From: an uncultured bacterium
GTDB taxonomy: Bacteria; Bacteroidota; Bacteroidia; Bacteroidales; Paludibacteraceae
NCBI GenBank assembly: GCA_947074225.1
Contig: CAMTOX010000137.1
Coordinates: 1-5,771 of the forward strand
DNA: 5,771 bases
Reading direction: 5' to 3'
The notes under the pieces were generated by a model. It was not told the DNA's origin. It worked only from the letters and a program-made list of their open reading frames with translations, and did not search any database. Shown here piece by piece: positions 1 to 5,522 of the stretch. The stretch's first letter is position 1, and each line of letters starts with the position of its first letter. A program made the translations under genes and the position numbers.

Positions 1-53
1 GCATACGAGTTTTCTGAATGTGACTGGAGTTCAGACGTGTGCTCGTCCGATCT
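1..53 (+). other. Illumina TruSeq i7 adapter left on the contig end (not genomic)
   Basis: Bases 1-11 match the end of the P7 primer (GCATACGAGAT, with T instead of A at 10). Bases 12-19 read TTCTGAAT, the primer form of the 8-base index ATTCAGAA (D705 in the TruSeq HT set, from memory). Bases 20-53 match the Read 2 primer site ending in CTTCCGATCT, with one mismatch (G for T at 45). Order and spacing match the commercial adapter exactly, so chance is excluded. The stretch is an untrimmed artefact that marks the physical end of the contig and should be masked. Confidence 0.97.
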
Positions 54-101
54 TATGAAGATAATTATGGTAACCGTAAAAACTTCGTCAAAGTAAATTA
101 A
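54..101 (+). CDS. C-terminal tail of a truncated upstream gene (partial)
   Basis: Directly after the adapter an open frame runs 15 codons to TAA at 99-101, reading YEDNYGNRKNFVKVN. It ends 5 nt before the ATG of the AsmA-family gene, the spacing expected inside an operon, so it is probably the 3' end of a same-strand gene lost at the contig break. The fragment is too short to assign a family. A competing frame starts at ATG 55 and stops at 94-96 after 13 codons, but it is tiny and less convincing. If the first reading is right, the AsmA-family gene is probably co-transcribed with it and its promoter lies outside the window. Confidence 0.35.
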   Translation, partial: YEDNYGNRKNFVKVN

Positions 102-106
102 TACCT

Positions 107-3100
107 ATGAAAAAGACCCTTAAAATTGTTGCGTGGACTCTCTTATCGCTACTCATAGTGGTTGTTATTACCATTAGTGTGGTAACCTATGTGGTATTCA
201 CACCAGAACGGTTAACACCAATTGTTCAAAAAGAGGGAAGTAAATTACTTTCCTGCAGTAGCGAAATAGAACGTGTAGAGTTAACATTCTTCTCTACATT
301 CCCTAACTTCGGACTACGTATTGAGCAGGTACTTCTAATTAACCCCATGTTAGGAGCACCAAACGATACCTTGGCAGCAATTGAATACCTCACGGCAAGT
401 GTCGATTTAATGGCATATCTTAAAGAGGAACGAGTAGCATTAAATGAGTTTACTCTCTATAAGGCTTCGGTAAATCTTTATACTAATGCCCAAGGAGTAA
501 GCAATTTCAATATTATTCAGAGTAGCGATACCACAGAGAACGATACCACAACGACTTCGTCATTACCGGAATTTATAGACCTTAAACGGATAATATTTAA
601 ACAAGTACAAGGTAGTTACATTGACGAAACAGCAGGACTCAATGCTGCATTGGCAAATTTAGAAGGTACCATAGCTCTAAAGATGAATCCCTCCGATTGC
701 GATGCCGATATAAATTTGAAACTACAAACAGTGGATTTTTCTATGGCCGACTCCCTGCCACTTTATGTTCAAATGGCAGAAATTCAACTCGATGCTAAAG
801 CAAAACTTGCTGACAACCAATTGAATACTACTTTTAAATTAGGGGTAGACTCCTTGTTTCTTAAACAGGCCGATGCTGTTTATGTGGACAAAATGCCTCT
901 TAAATTGGTGGCAAATGCCAAAGCAAATTTAGACAACAAGGAGCTGCAAATTCAAGATACAAAACTTTCTTATGGCACCCTACAGCTCGATATTTTGGGT
1001 AATGTGGCTTCACAACACGAGCGTATCTATACTAACCTAATGCTTAAGAGTAATTCATGGAATATTCCATACCTTTTAACCTTAGTGCCGGCCGACTTTA
1101 CAGAACCTCTTCAGGGTATGGAGATTCAAGGAGAGGCTATGATAGAGGCAAAAGTGCAAGGGTACTACTCCGACTCGCTAATGCCACTTATTACAACACA
1201 ACTTATTCTGGAGAATGGAACTTTTGATGCCGACTTCCTACCTATATCGTTGACGAAACTCAATGCAAAACTCAATGCCGATATAGATATTAATAGCTCG
1301 GGAATCTCTAAGGTCAAGATTGAAGAACTTCAAGCTAAGACTCCAGAATCTACAATAGCAATAACCGGAACTATCGATGACCTCTTGGGTAAACAATACT
1401 GTAGCCTACAGCTCAATGGCGACCTATCTATGCATGAGGCAGAACTTTTCTTGCCGGACAGCATGGTCATGACTTTACAAGGTAGGACAGTAGGCAATTT
1501 AAAAGCACAATTTAAATTGGAGGACCTCACAGAGCTACGTTTGGAGAAGCTTAAGGCAAATGGTAACTTTACTTTTACCAATTTTGCCATGACTACAGAT
1601 AGTATGCAGGTGAATACTCCAGAGCTAAAATTGGCTTTAGAGATCCCTACACCTCAGAAGGTGTTGGCTTTTAAGCCATGCTTGCAAGCCACCATGACTA
1701 CTTCGGCTTTAGATGCTACTATGACCAATCTTGGACATGTGCAACTACAAAATGCCACCATAGATGCTGTTGTGAGCAATCCGTTGGACGAGAAACTGCC
1801 GCTCTCGGCTATAGCGACATTGAAAATGGAACATTTAAACGGTGAAATGGATACTTTAACAGCTGCTATTAATGGCTTAATGGCTAAAGTAACCTATTTG
1901 CCCGACCCTAAAGATAAGAACTTACAGGAGATAACCTTAAACTACTTTAGTCGTTCTATGACGGCTGCTATGGGTAAGATGGCATCGGTAGAAACCAAAG
2001 GATTGAAGATTGATGCCGACGCACTTTACAATAGCAATGAAACGGAATTACTCATGCAATGGAATCCAAAGCTTACGGTAGATTTAGTAGAAGGTGTGAT
2101 ACATACTGCCGAAATTCCTCTCGATTTATCCGTACCACGCATTAACTTTAACTTCTCGCCAGGATATGCCTATATTAACGATAGCCGTATTCTCTTAGGA
2201 AACTCAGACTTTAGCCTAATTGGAGAGGTGAGTAATTTAGACGAGTATGTACGCGGAACAGGATTACTCTTGGGCGAACTTCAGTTCGTGAGCCGTGTTA
2301 CCGATGTGAATCAAATCATGGAACTCATGAATGGTGTGGGTAGAACAGATAGCGTAGTACCGATGGAATCGGCTCAAGATAACCCCTTCATGGTTCCTAA
2401 AGGTATGGACATAGCTCTGGAAACAAAGATTGATAGAGCCTATGCCGGTAACGGAGAGTTTGACAATGTGGGAGGAAAAGTAACCATTCAAGATGGTATA
2501 TTAATTCTAGAACAGATGGGTTTCACCTCTAAAGCTGCCGAAATGCAACTCACTGCCATGTATAGAAGCGACAGAATGAACCACCTTTTTGCAGGAGTAG
2601 ACTTCCATTTGCTCAATATTGATGTGGCAGAACTAATAAACCTCATCCCAGATATCGATACCATTGTGCCTATGCTTAAAGCATTCGATGGTAAAGCTGA
2701 GTTCCATTTGGCTGCCGAAACCTATTTGAAGTCAAACTACGATATTAAGATGTCGACTCTTCGTGGGGCGGCAGCTATAGAAGGACAAAATCTTGTGCTC
2801 TTGGATAACGAAACTTTCTCGACCATCTCTAAATATATGATGTTTAATAAACAAACACGTAATAAGGTGGATACTATGAGCATTGAGATGACAGTGTTCC
2901 GTAACGAGGTAGATGTTTACCCATTCCTTATTGTGATGGATAAGTACCATGCCATCATTAGCGGGCGCCATAACCTGGACATGACTTTCGACTATAACCT
3001 TTCGGCTATATCGCCCATTCGCTTAGGATTGGAGGTAAAAGGAAATCCCGATAACTTGAAGTATAAGCTTACTAAGGCAGAGAATAAAACACTCTTTATG

Positions 3101-3193
3101 CCTGAAAAACGCAATGCCGTAGAAGCACAAACCATGCGACTGAAACAGATGATTAGCGACTCTTTAAAGGCGAATGTAAAAAAGAAGGAGTAG
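107..3193 (+). CDS. AsmA-family inner-membrane-anchored periplasmic protein
   Basis: The 1028-residue protein starts with a short basic stretch (MKKTLK) and one hydrophobic segment at residues 7-31, an uncleaved N-terminal anchor that leaves the rest in the periplasm. The motif VELTFFSTFPNFGLRIEQV (57-75) is typical of the AsmA N-terminal region. A Ser/Thr/Asp-rich linker follows at 139-152. The body is repetitive beta-strand sequence, and the AsmA C-terminal-type region covers roughly 780-990 (VTIQDGIL at 792, LRGAAAIEGQNL at 885-896). The tail is basic. AsmA, TamB and YhdP relatives form long beta-groove bridges that affect outer-membrane assembly and lipid transport; the exact substrate here is unknown. 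No Shine-Dalgarno site is visible, which is normal for Bacteroidetes. ATG 107 is chosen because it comes just before the membrane segment and follows the upstream stop by 5 nt. Length is normal for Bacteroidales homologues and the frame is intact. Confidence 0.9.
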   Translation: MKKTLKIVAWTLLSLLIVVVITISVVTYVVFTPERLTPIVQKEGSKLLSCSSEIERVELTFFSTFPNFGLRIEQVLLINPMLGAPNDTLAAIEYLTASVDLMAYLKEERVALNEFTLYKASVNLYTNAQGVSNFNIIQSSDTTENDTTTTSSLPEFIDLKRIIFKQVQGSYIDETAGLNAALANLEGTIALKMNPSDCDADINLKLQTVDFSMADSLPLYVQMAEIQLDAKAKLADNQLNTTFKLGVDSLFLKQADAVYVDKMPLKLVANAKANLDNKELQIQDTKLSYGTLQLDILGNVASQHERIYTNLMLKSNSWNIPYLLTLVPADFTEPLQGMEIQGEAMIEAKVQGYYSDSLMPLITTQLILENGTFDADFLPISLTKLNAKLNADIDINSSGISKVKIEELQAKTPESTIAITGTIDDLLGKQYCSLQLNGDLSMHEAELFLPDSMVMTLQGRTVGNLKAQFKLEDLTELRLEKLKANGNFTFTNFAMTTDSMQVNTPELKLALEIPTPQKVLAFKPCLQATMTTSALDATMTNLGHVQLQNATIDAVVSNPLDEKLPLSAIATLKMEHLNGEMDTLTAAINGLMAKVTYLPDPKDKNLQEITLNYFSRSMTAAMGKMASVETKGLKIDADALYNSNETELLMQWNPKLTVDLVEGVIHTAEIPLDLSVPRINFNFSPGYAYINDSRILLGNSDFSLIGEVSNLDEYVRGTGLLLGELQFVSRVTDVNQIMELMNGVGRTDSVVPMESAQDNPFMVPKGMDIALETKIDRAYAGNGEFDNVGGKVTIQDGILILEQMGFTSKAAEMQLTAMYRSDRMNHLFAGVDFHLLNIDVAELINLIPDIDTIVPMLKAFDGKAEFHLAAETYLKSNYDIKMSTLRGAAAIEGQNLVLLDNETFSTISKYMMFNKQTRNKVDTMSIEMTVFRNEVDVYPFLIVMDKYHAIISGRHNLDMTFDYNLSAISPIRLGLEVKGNPDNLKYKLTKAENKTLFMPEKRNAVEAQTMRLKQMISDSLKANVKKKE

Positions 3194-3268
3194 ACTTAAT
3201 AGTGGTGTAGTAAATTAGCTATGTTGAAGGACGAAAAAGTAAAATGTAAATATACACAATAGCTTATA

Positions 3269-3313
3269 AAATAAAATGGGCAGATAGTGAATTACTATCC
3301 GCCCATTTTATTT
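3269..3313. terminator. Bidirectional intrinsic terminator between convergent genes
   Basis: Arms 3269-3281 and 3301-3313 pair over 13 bp (AAATAAAATGGGC with its complement). After one A/C mismatch the stem continues for 6 bp (3283-3288 with 3294-3299) and closes on a 5-nt loop. The outer stem is A/T-only and the inner part G/C-rich, so each strand ends in a U-rich tract. It lies 75 nt past the AsmA-family stop and 7 nt past the PIN gene stop, so it probably serves both convergent genes. Confidence 0.88.
3275..3286 (+). repeat. 12-bp direct repeat, left copy (flanks the STAS-PIN operon)
   Basis: AATGGGCAGATA here recurs in the same orientation at 4255-4266. The copies bracket the two minus-strand genes. 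This copy forms part of the terminator stem, which gives it a separate reason to exist. Roughly one chance 12-mer match is expected in a window this size, so a mobile-cassette reading is only weakly supported. Confidence 0.4.
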
Positions 3314-3320
3314 GCTGTAA

Positions 3321-3884
3321 CTATTGTTCCTCTGTTGGCTCTAAGAATCCACGATGAGCCGATAGAATGTCTACGCGGCTATCTTTGAAATCCAAATCGT
3401 TCGTCACCAAAATATACCCTTTACTCTCGCAAATATTCTCTATCAACTTATCGTTAAAATCTAATGAGTCTAACTTCAGCGACTTCTCAATATCTGCTTT
3501 AGAGATACTTTTAGTGTCTATGCCAAAGTGTGTTAGTATCACCTTGGCCAAATCCTGTATATGTTCCACACTCTCTTCGCCATAGGTAGAGTTTCTGAAA
3601 TTCTTAAAATAAGCATACTGAGGTAGCTCACGGCTGCTCTTGCTACGTTCGTTATAGGCGGTATAATCAATACGTAGAGCACGGTTAATAAATTCTGACA
3701 ACACACTGGAGTCTATCACCATATTCATTTTCTGCTCAAGCATATCGGCAAAAAGGTGTGAATAGTCGGTCACTGCCCAACCTGCCATAGTGGGGTAGTA
3801 AAGATAAAGCAGCACATTGGTATCGTAAAAGAAGGTCCTATCGGCAAGCTCTGGCAATGCATCTATGTAATATCGTTCTGCCAT
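3321..3884 (-). CDS. PIN-domain ribonuclease-like protein, second gene of the STAS-PIN operon
   Basis: This 187-residue protein has the ordered acidic motifs of a PIN nuclease. FFYDTNVLLYLY gives D21 at the end of the first strand, SSVLSEFINR gives E64, LDFNDKLI gives D142/D145, and LVTNDLDF gives N162-D163. Together these would form the Mg/Mn-binding RNase site, and all four positions are present. PIN proteins cleave single-stranded RNA, and the best-known are VapC toxins. This one is about 50 residues longer than a typical VapC, with extra sequence at about 72-140 between the second and third acidic motifs. Its ATG lies 3 nt after the stop of the STAS-like gene, so the two are almost certainly co-transcribed and translationally coupled. 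It ends 7 nt before a strong terminator. No VapB, PhdYefM or AbrB-type antitoxin is present; the upstream slot holds the STAS-like protein. Its RNA target is unknown. Confidence 0.87.
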   Translation of the reverse strand: MAERYYIDALPELADRTFFYDTNVLLYLYYPTMAGWAVTDYSHLFADMLEQKMNMVIDSSVLSEFINRALRIDYTAYNERSKSSRELPQYAYFKNFRNSTYGEESVEHIQDLAKVILTHFGIDTKSISKADIEKSLKLDSLDFNDKLIENICESKGYILVTNDLDFKDSRVDILSAHRGFLEPTEEQ

Positions 3885-3887
3885 GCT

Positions 3888-4235
3888 CTACTCCTCTATA
3901 ATGTTTGCAATATGATTGCGCATTACCTCCTCGTGTGCAAAATAGTGCGGGGCAAGCCCATGCACCTTATGCCACGTCATATAAAACTGGTTGTTAAGTC
4001 CCTTCACACTGAGCAGTGTCTCAACATACTCTGGCGGAAACTCCTTATACAACTTCCCTACGGCATGGTTCAGAAAGGCTGCAATAACCAATTCTACACC
4101 ATTAAAGGAGAGCACCACTGCATTGCCCCGTTTTAATGCCGGCTGCACCTGCTCGTACACCTTCATACCATCGGTTGCTCTAACGCAAAACTGACTCCCT
4201 ATCACCTCTTTTACCTCTATTACTAATGGTTCCAT
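3888..4235 (-). CDS. STAS-like domain protein (DUF4325 family), first gene of the STAS-PIN operon
   Basis: This 115-residue protein has no signal peptide or membrane segment and is probably cytosolic. The pattern RATDGMKVYEQVQPAL (19-34), then VVLSFNGVEL (40-49), then AAFLNHAVGKLY (52-63) fits the STAS-like DUF4325 family as recalled, where a strand ending in an F-x-GVE turn precedes a helix. Classical STAS proteins act as anti-anti-sigma factors or signalling switches; no biochemical role is known to me for DUF4325. The position usually Ser or Thr before the F-L/A helix appears to be Ala here (A52-A53), which would argue against phosphorylation, but this alignment is by eye. No helix-turn-helix or ribbon-helix-helix is visible, so it is not an obvious DNA-binding antitoxin. 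Being first in the operon and 3 nt from the PIN gene, it is probably a partner or regulator of the nuclease. ATG 4233-4235 is the only start that keeps the whole fold. Confidence 0.8.
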   Translation of the reverse strand: MEPLVIEVKEVIGSQFCVRATDGMKVYEQVQPALKRGNAVVLSFNGVELVIAAFLNHAVGKLYKEFPPEYVETLLSVKGLNNQFYMTWHKVHGLAPHYFAHEEVMRNHIANIIEE

Positions 4236-4254
4236 GGTATTTAATTTTCATTTT

Positions 4255-4266
4255 AATGGGCAGATA
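4255..4266 (+). repeat. 12-bp direct repeat, right copy (flanks the STAS-PIN operon)
   Basis: AATGGGCAGATA is identical to 3275-3286. It lies 19 bp upstream of the STAS-like start codon, probably within the operon leader. See the left copy for its limits. Confidence 0.4.
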
Positions 4267-4281
4267 CCTAATCATAGATTC

Positions 4282-4353
4282 CGGCAGCTACCTTTTCAAT
4301 TTCTATCTTTGCATATTTAATTTGTCAATACCTATATTGCAAAGATGCTGCCG
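4282..4353. promoter_or_regulatory. Nested inverted repeat upstream of the STAS-PIN operon, possible operator/promoter
   Basis: Outer arms CGGCAGC (4282-4288) and GCTGCCG (4347-4353) are perfect complements. Inner arms ATCTTTGCA (4305/4306 onward) and TGCAAAGAT (about 4338-4346) are also complementary. The left outer and inner arms are separated by about 17 nt while the right ones abut, so this is two dyads and not one hairpin. The inner arms contain Bacteroidetes -7-like sequences facing each other: TATCTTTG on + (4304-4311) and CATCTTTG on - (4347-4340), the latter one base off consensus. The minus-strand element would start transcription near 4333, giving a leader of about 100 nt before the STAS-like gene. 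No good -33 TTTG is seen for either, so the promoter call is tentative. Confidence 0.45.
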
Positions 4354-4429
4354 AAATGTTTATATCTGCATCTTTTTGCATTCATTAGTTCATGCTTTCT
4401 AAACAGAAACAAGCTATAGTGCCGAAGTC

Positions 4430-4460
4430 GTTGTGAGGCACAAAAAATAATATACCTTTG
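4430..4460 (+). promoter_or_regulatory. Bacteroidetes-type promoter of the msrC gene
   Basis: The -7 element TACCTTTG (4453-4460) matches TAnnTTTG exactly. A -33-like GTTG (4430-4433, three of four bases of TTTG) precedes it with a 19-nt spacer, the usual spacing for the primary sigma factor in Bacteroides. Transcription should start around 4466-4468, giving a leader of only about 20 nt before ATG 4486. Confidence 0.75.
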
Positions 4461-4470
4461 TGTCTCACAA
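4431..4470. promoter_or_regulatory. 14-bp dyad operator overlapping the msrC promoter
   Basis: TTGTGAGGCACAAA (4431-4444) and TTTGTGTCTCACAA (4457-4470) are inverted copies matching at 13 of 14 positions, the odd pair being G/T, with a 12-nt A+T-rich spacer. The left arm covers the -33 element and the right arm covers the end of the -7 element and the expected start site. That placement fits a dimeric or tetrameric repressor blocking RNA polymerase. Most of the left arm lies upstream of the start site, so an RNA hairpin is unlikely. The regulator cannot be named; a redox or nutritional sensor would fit the downstream gene. Confidence 0.7.
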
Positions 4471-4485
4471 TCTAAAACCTTTATT

Positions 4486-4974
4486 ATGAGTCATCAAGTT
4501 ATTATAGACCCCACAGCCGATAAGGCCTCTCAATATGAAGCATTATTACCACAAATTTCTTCTGTTATTGCCGACGAGAGCGATTGGGTGGCCATCTGGG
4601 CTAATACCGTGGCCATGCTTCACGATGCCTTTGGTTTCTTTTGGGTGGGTTTTTACAGAGTAGTAGAGACACAATTGGTGGTAGCTCCTTTTCAAGGAGC
4701 TGTTTGCTGCTCGCGCATTGATTATGGGCGGGGTGTTTGTGGCACTGCATGGAAAGAGCAGCACACCATCATTGTCCCCGATGTGGAACGCTTCCCAGGA
4801 CATATTGCATGCAGTAGCCTCTCGCGGTCGGAAATTGTAGTGCCATTATTTCATAAAGGCAACGTAGTTGCTGTTCTCGACATAGATAGCACCGAACTTA
4901 ACAGCTTCGACTCTACCGACAGCCTCTATCTGGAACAACTCATGCAGATATTGGCGCAAAAACCTCTACCTTAG
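4486..4974 (+). CDS. msrC: Free methionine-(R)-sulfoxide reductase (fRMsr), GAF domain
   Basis: This 162-residue cytosolic protein is a single GAF domain of the YebR/MsrC family, which reduces free methionine-(R)-sulfoxide back to methionine with electrons from thioredoxin. It has the family hallmarks: GFFWVGFYRV (50-59), APFQGAVCCSRI (67-78), GRGVCGTA (81-88), GHIACSS (105-111), SEIVVPL (115-121) and VLDIDS (130-135). Cys75, Cys85 and Cys109 are spaced by 10 and 24 residues, exactly as the three redox cysteines of characterised enzymes (Cys84/94/118 in E. coli), so the enzyme should be active. Glu116, Asp132 and Asp134 fall where the substrate-binding acids lie. An extra Cys74 sits next to Cys75. 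Length is normal for the family. The gene stands alone with its own promoter, and a dyad over that promoter suggests repression. ATG 4486 lies about 20 nt after the predicted transcription start. Confidence 0.93.
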   Translation: MSHQVIIDPTADKASQYEALLPQISSVIADESDWVAIWANTVAMLHDAFGFFWVGFYRVVETQLVVAPFQGAVCCSRIDYGRGVCGTAWKEQHTIIVPDVERFPGHIACSSLSRSEIVVPLFHKGNVVAVLDIDSTELNSFDSTDSLYLEQLMQILAQKPLP

Positions 4975-5066
4975 TCCGCTTCCCACAGAGGTACTTCATG
5001 CTTTTGAATCTCTATCAATGAATTTCTCGCTTACTGCTTCTATGTAACAAAGCGCCTATAAACAGC

Positions 5067-5121
5067 TATCAAAGTCGAACCAAATTCGGATCCTATATCC
5101 GACTTTGGTTCGACTTTGATA
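5067..5121. repeat. Long near-perfect hairpin downstream of msrC
   Basis: Arms 5067-5084 and 5104-5121 are perfect 18-bp complements (TATCAAAGTCGAACCAAA on the left). After one T/C mismatch, 5086-5091 (TCGGAT) pairs with 5097-5102 (ATCCGA) around a 5-nt loop, giving 24 bp in total. It begins 92 nt after the msrC stop and has no U-tract behind it, so it is not a textbook terminator, although it could stabilise the 3' end or slow polymerase. It looks more like an extragenic palindromic repeat. Confidence 0.8.
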
Positions 5122-5132
5122 CGACTTTGTTC
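5100..5132 (+). repeat. Three tandem 11-bp repeats (CGACTTTGnnn)
   Basis: CGACTTTGGTT (5100-5110), CGACTTTGATA (5111-5121) and CGACTTTGTTC (5122-5132) share their first eight bases in perfect 11-bp register, about one helical turn. The first two copies overlap the right arm of the hairpin; the left arm carries degenerate complements (CAAAGTCG at 5070-5077, CAAATTCG at 5081-5088). A 6-bp hairpin (TTCCCT 5130-5135 with AGGGAA 5142-5147) follows. The phasing would suit several protein molecules bound on one face of the DNA, or repeat expansion. Confidence 0.65.
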
Positions 5133-5211
5133 CCTCTTTGAAGGGAATGCAGAGTAAATGGAGATAGAGATTTTGTTTTGCGAATTCAACACCGAAAGCA
5201 AATGATTACTA

Positions 5212-5264
5212 GTCTCAAAACAGAAACAAAAGCTTCTGTTTAGACGTTGCGTACAAGGTCTAAA
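5212..5264. repeat. Overlapping, mutually exclusive inverted repeats
   Basis: AAACAGAA (5218-5225) pairs with TTCTGTTT (5234-5241), extended outward by GTCT (5212-5215) with AGAC (5242-5245). Alternatively TTTAGAC (5239-5245) pairs with GTCTAAA (5258-5264). The shared segment 5239-5245 cannot be in both stems. No gene follows to give this an attenuator role within the window. Confidence 0.5.
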
Positions 5265-5279
5265 AGTGTAATGCTTTTT

Positions 5280-5294
5280 CTCTCAGAAAGAGAG
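5280..5294. repeat. Small hairpin (CTCTC/GAGAG)
   Basis: CTCTC (5280-5284) pairs with GAGAG (5290-5294) around loop AGAAA. It is short on its own and listed as part of the palindrome cluster. Confidence 0.4.
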
Positions 5295-5304
5295 CTCCTG
5301 AATA

Positions 5305-5404
5305 ACCGTGGGTAAATGGAGCAATGGCGGAATGTAGCCCACGGTAAAGGGAATAGGTAGTAAGTGCGCCTGAAGGGTGCTGTAAACATGCGTTCAGTAC
5401 CTAT
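5305..5404. repeat. REP-like palindrome pair
   Basis: ACCGTGGG (5305-5312) is the perfect complement of CCCACGGT (5338-5345), and both copies are followed by TAAA. Eight bases on, ATAGGTA (5353-5359) pairs with TACCTAT (5398-5404), enclosing GCGCC (5366-5370) with GGTGC (5376-5380, one G/T pair) around TGAAG. Modules built on CCGTGGG...CCCACGG and GCGCCnTGAAGGGNGC resemble extragenic palindromes I recall from between genes in Bacteroidetes; that comparison is from memory. No coding frame explains the symmetry. Confidence 0.55.
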
Positions 5405-5450
5405 CTACTCCTGAGAAATAGCTTTCTACCATCTGTTGAACTTCTTTTCC

Positions 5451-5519
5451 CTCTTTTTCTTTCGCCTCAAGCCGGCTGGGCTTTCCCTTTTTGACACTCC
5501 AAAAAGGGAAGAAAAAGAG
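5451..5519. repeat. Branched hairpin (three-way-junction-like)
   Basis: The closing stem is CTCTTTTTC (5451-5459) with GAAAAAGAG (5511-5519). Inside it, AAGCC (5469-5473) pairs with GGCTT (5479-5483), and TTCCCTTTTTG (5483-5493) pairs perfectly over 11 bp with CAAAAAGGGAA (5500-5510) around a 6-nt loop. Together they fold into a compact two-armed element. As the left arms are pyrimidine-rich, part of the match could reflect simple composition, but the 11-bp stem contains a G/C core. Confidence 0.6.
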
Positions 5520-5522
5520 TCA

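Noticed and set aside
3321..4235. Standard VapBC toxin-antitoxin operon
   Set aside because: The PIN protein is larger than VapC, and the upstream protein fits a STAS-like fold with no AbrB, ribbon-helix-helix or PhdYefM features.
5067..5132. CRISPR array
   Set aside because: The repeats are 11 bp, directly tandem with no spacers, and no cas genes are present.
4401..5229. 12-bp direct repeat AAACAGAAACAA at 4401-4412 and 5218-5229 flanking msrC
   Set aside because: Low-complexity A-rich sequence; a chance match of this length is expected in a window this size and nothing else marks an insertion.
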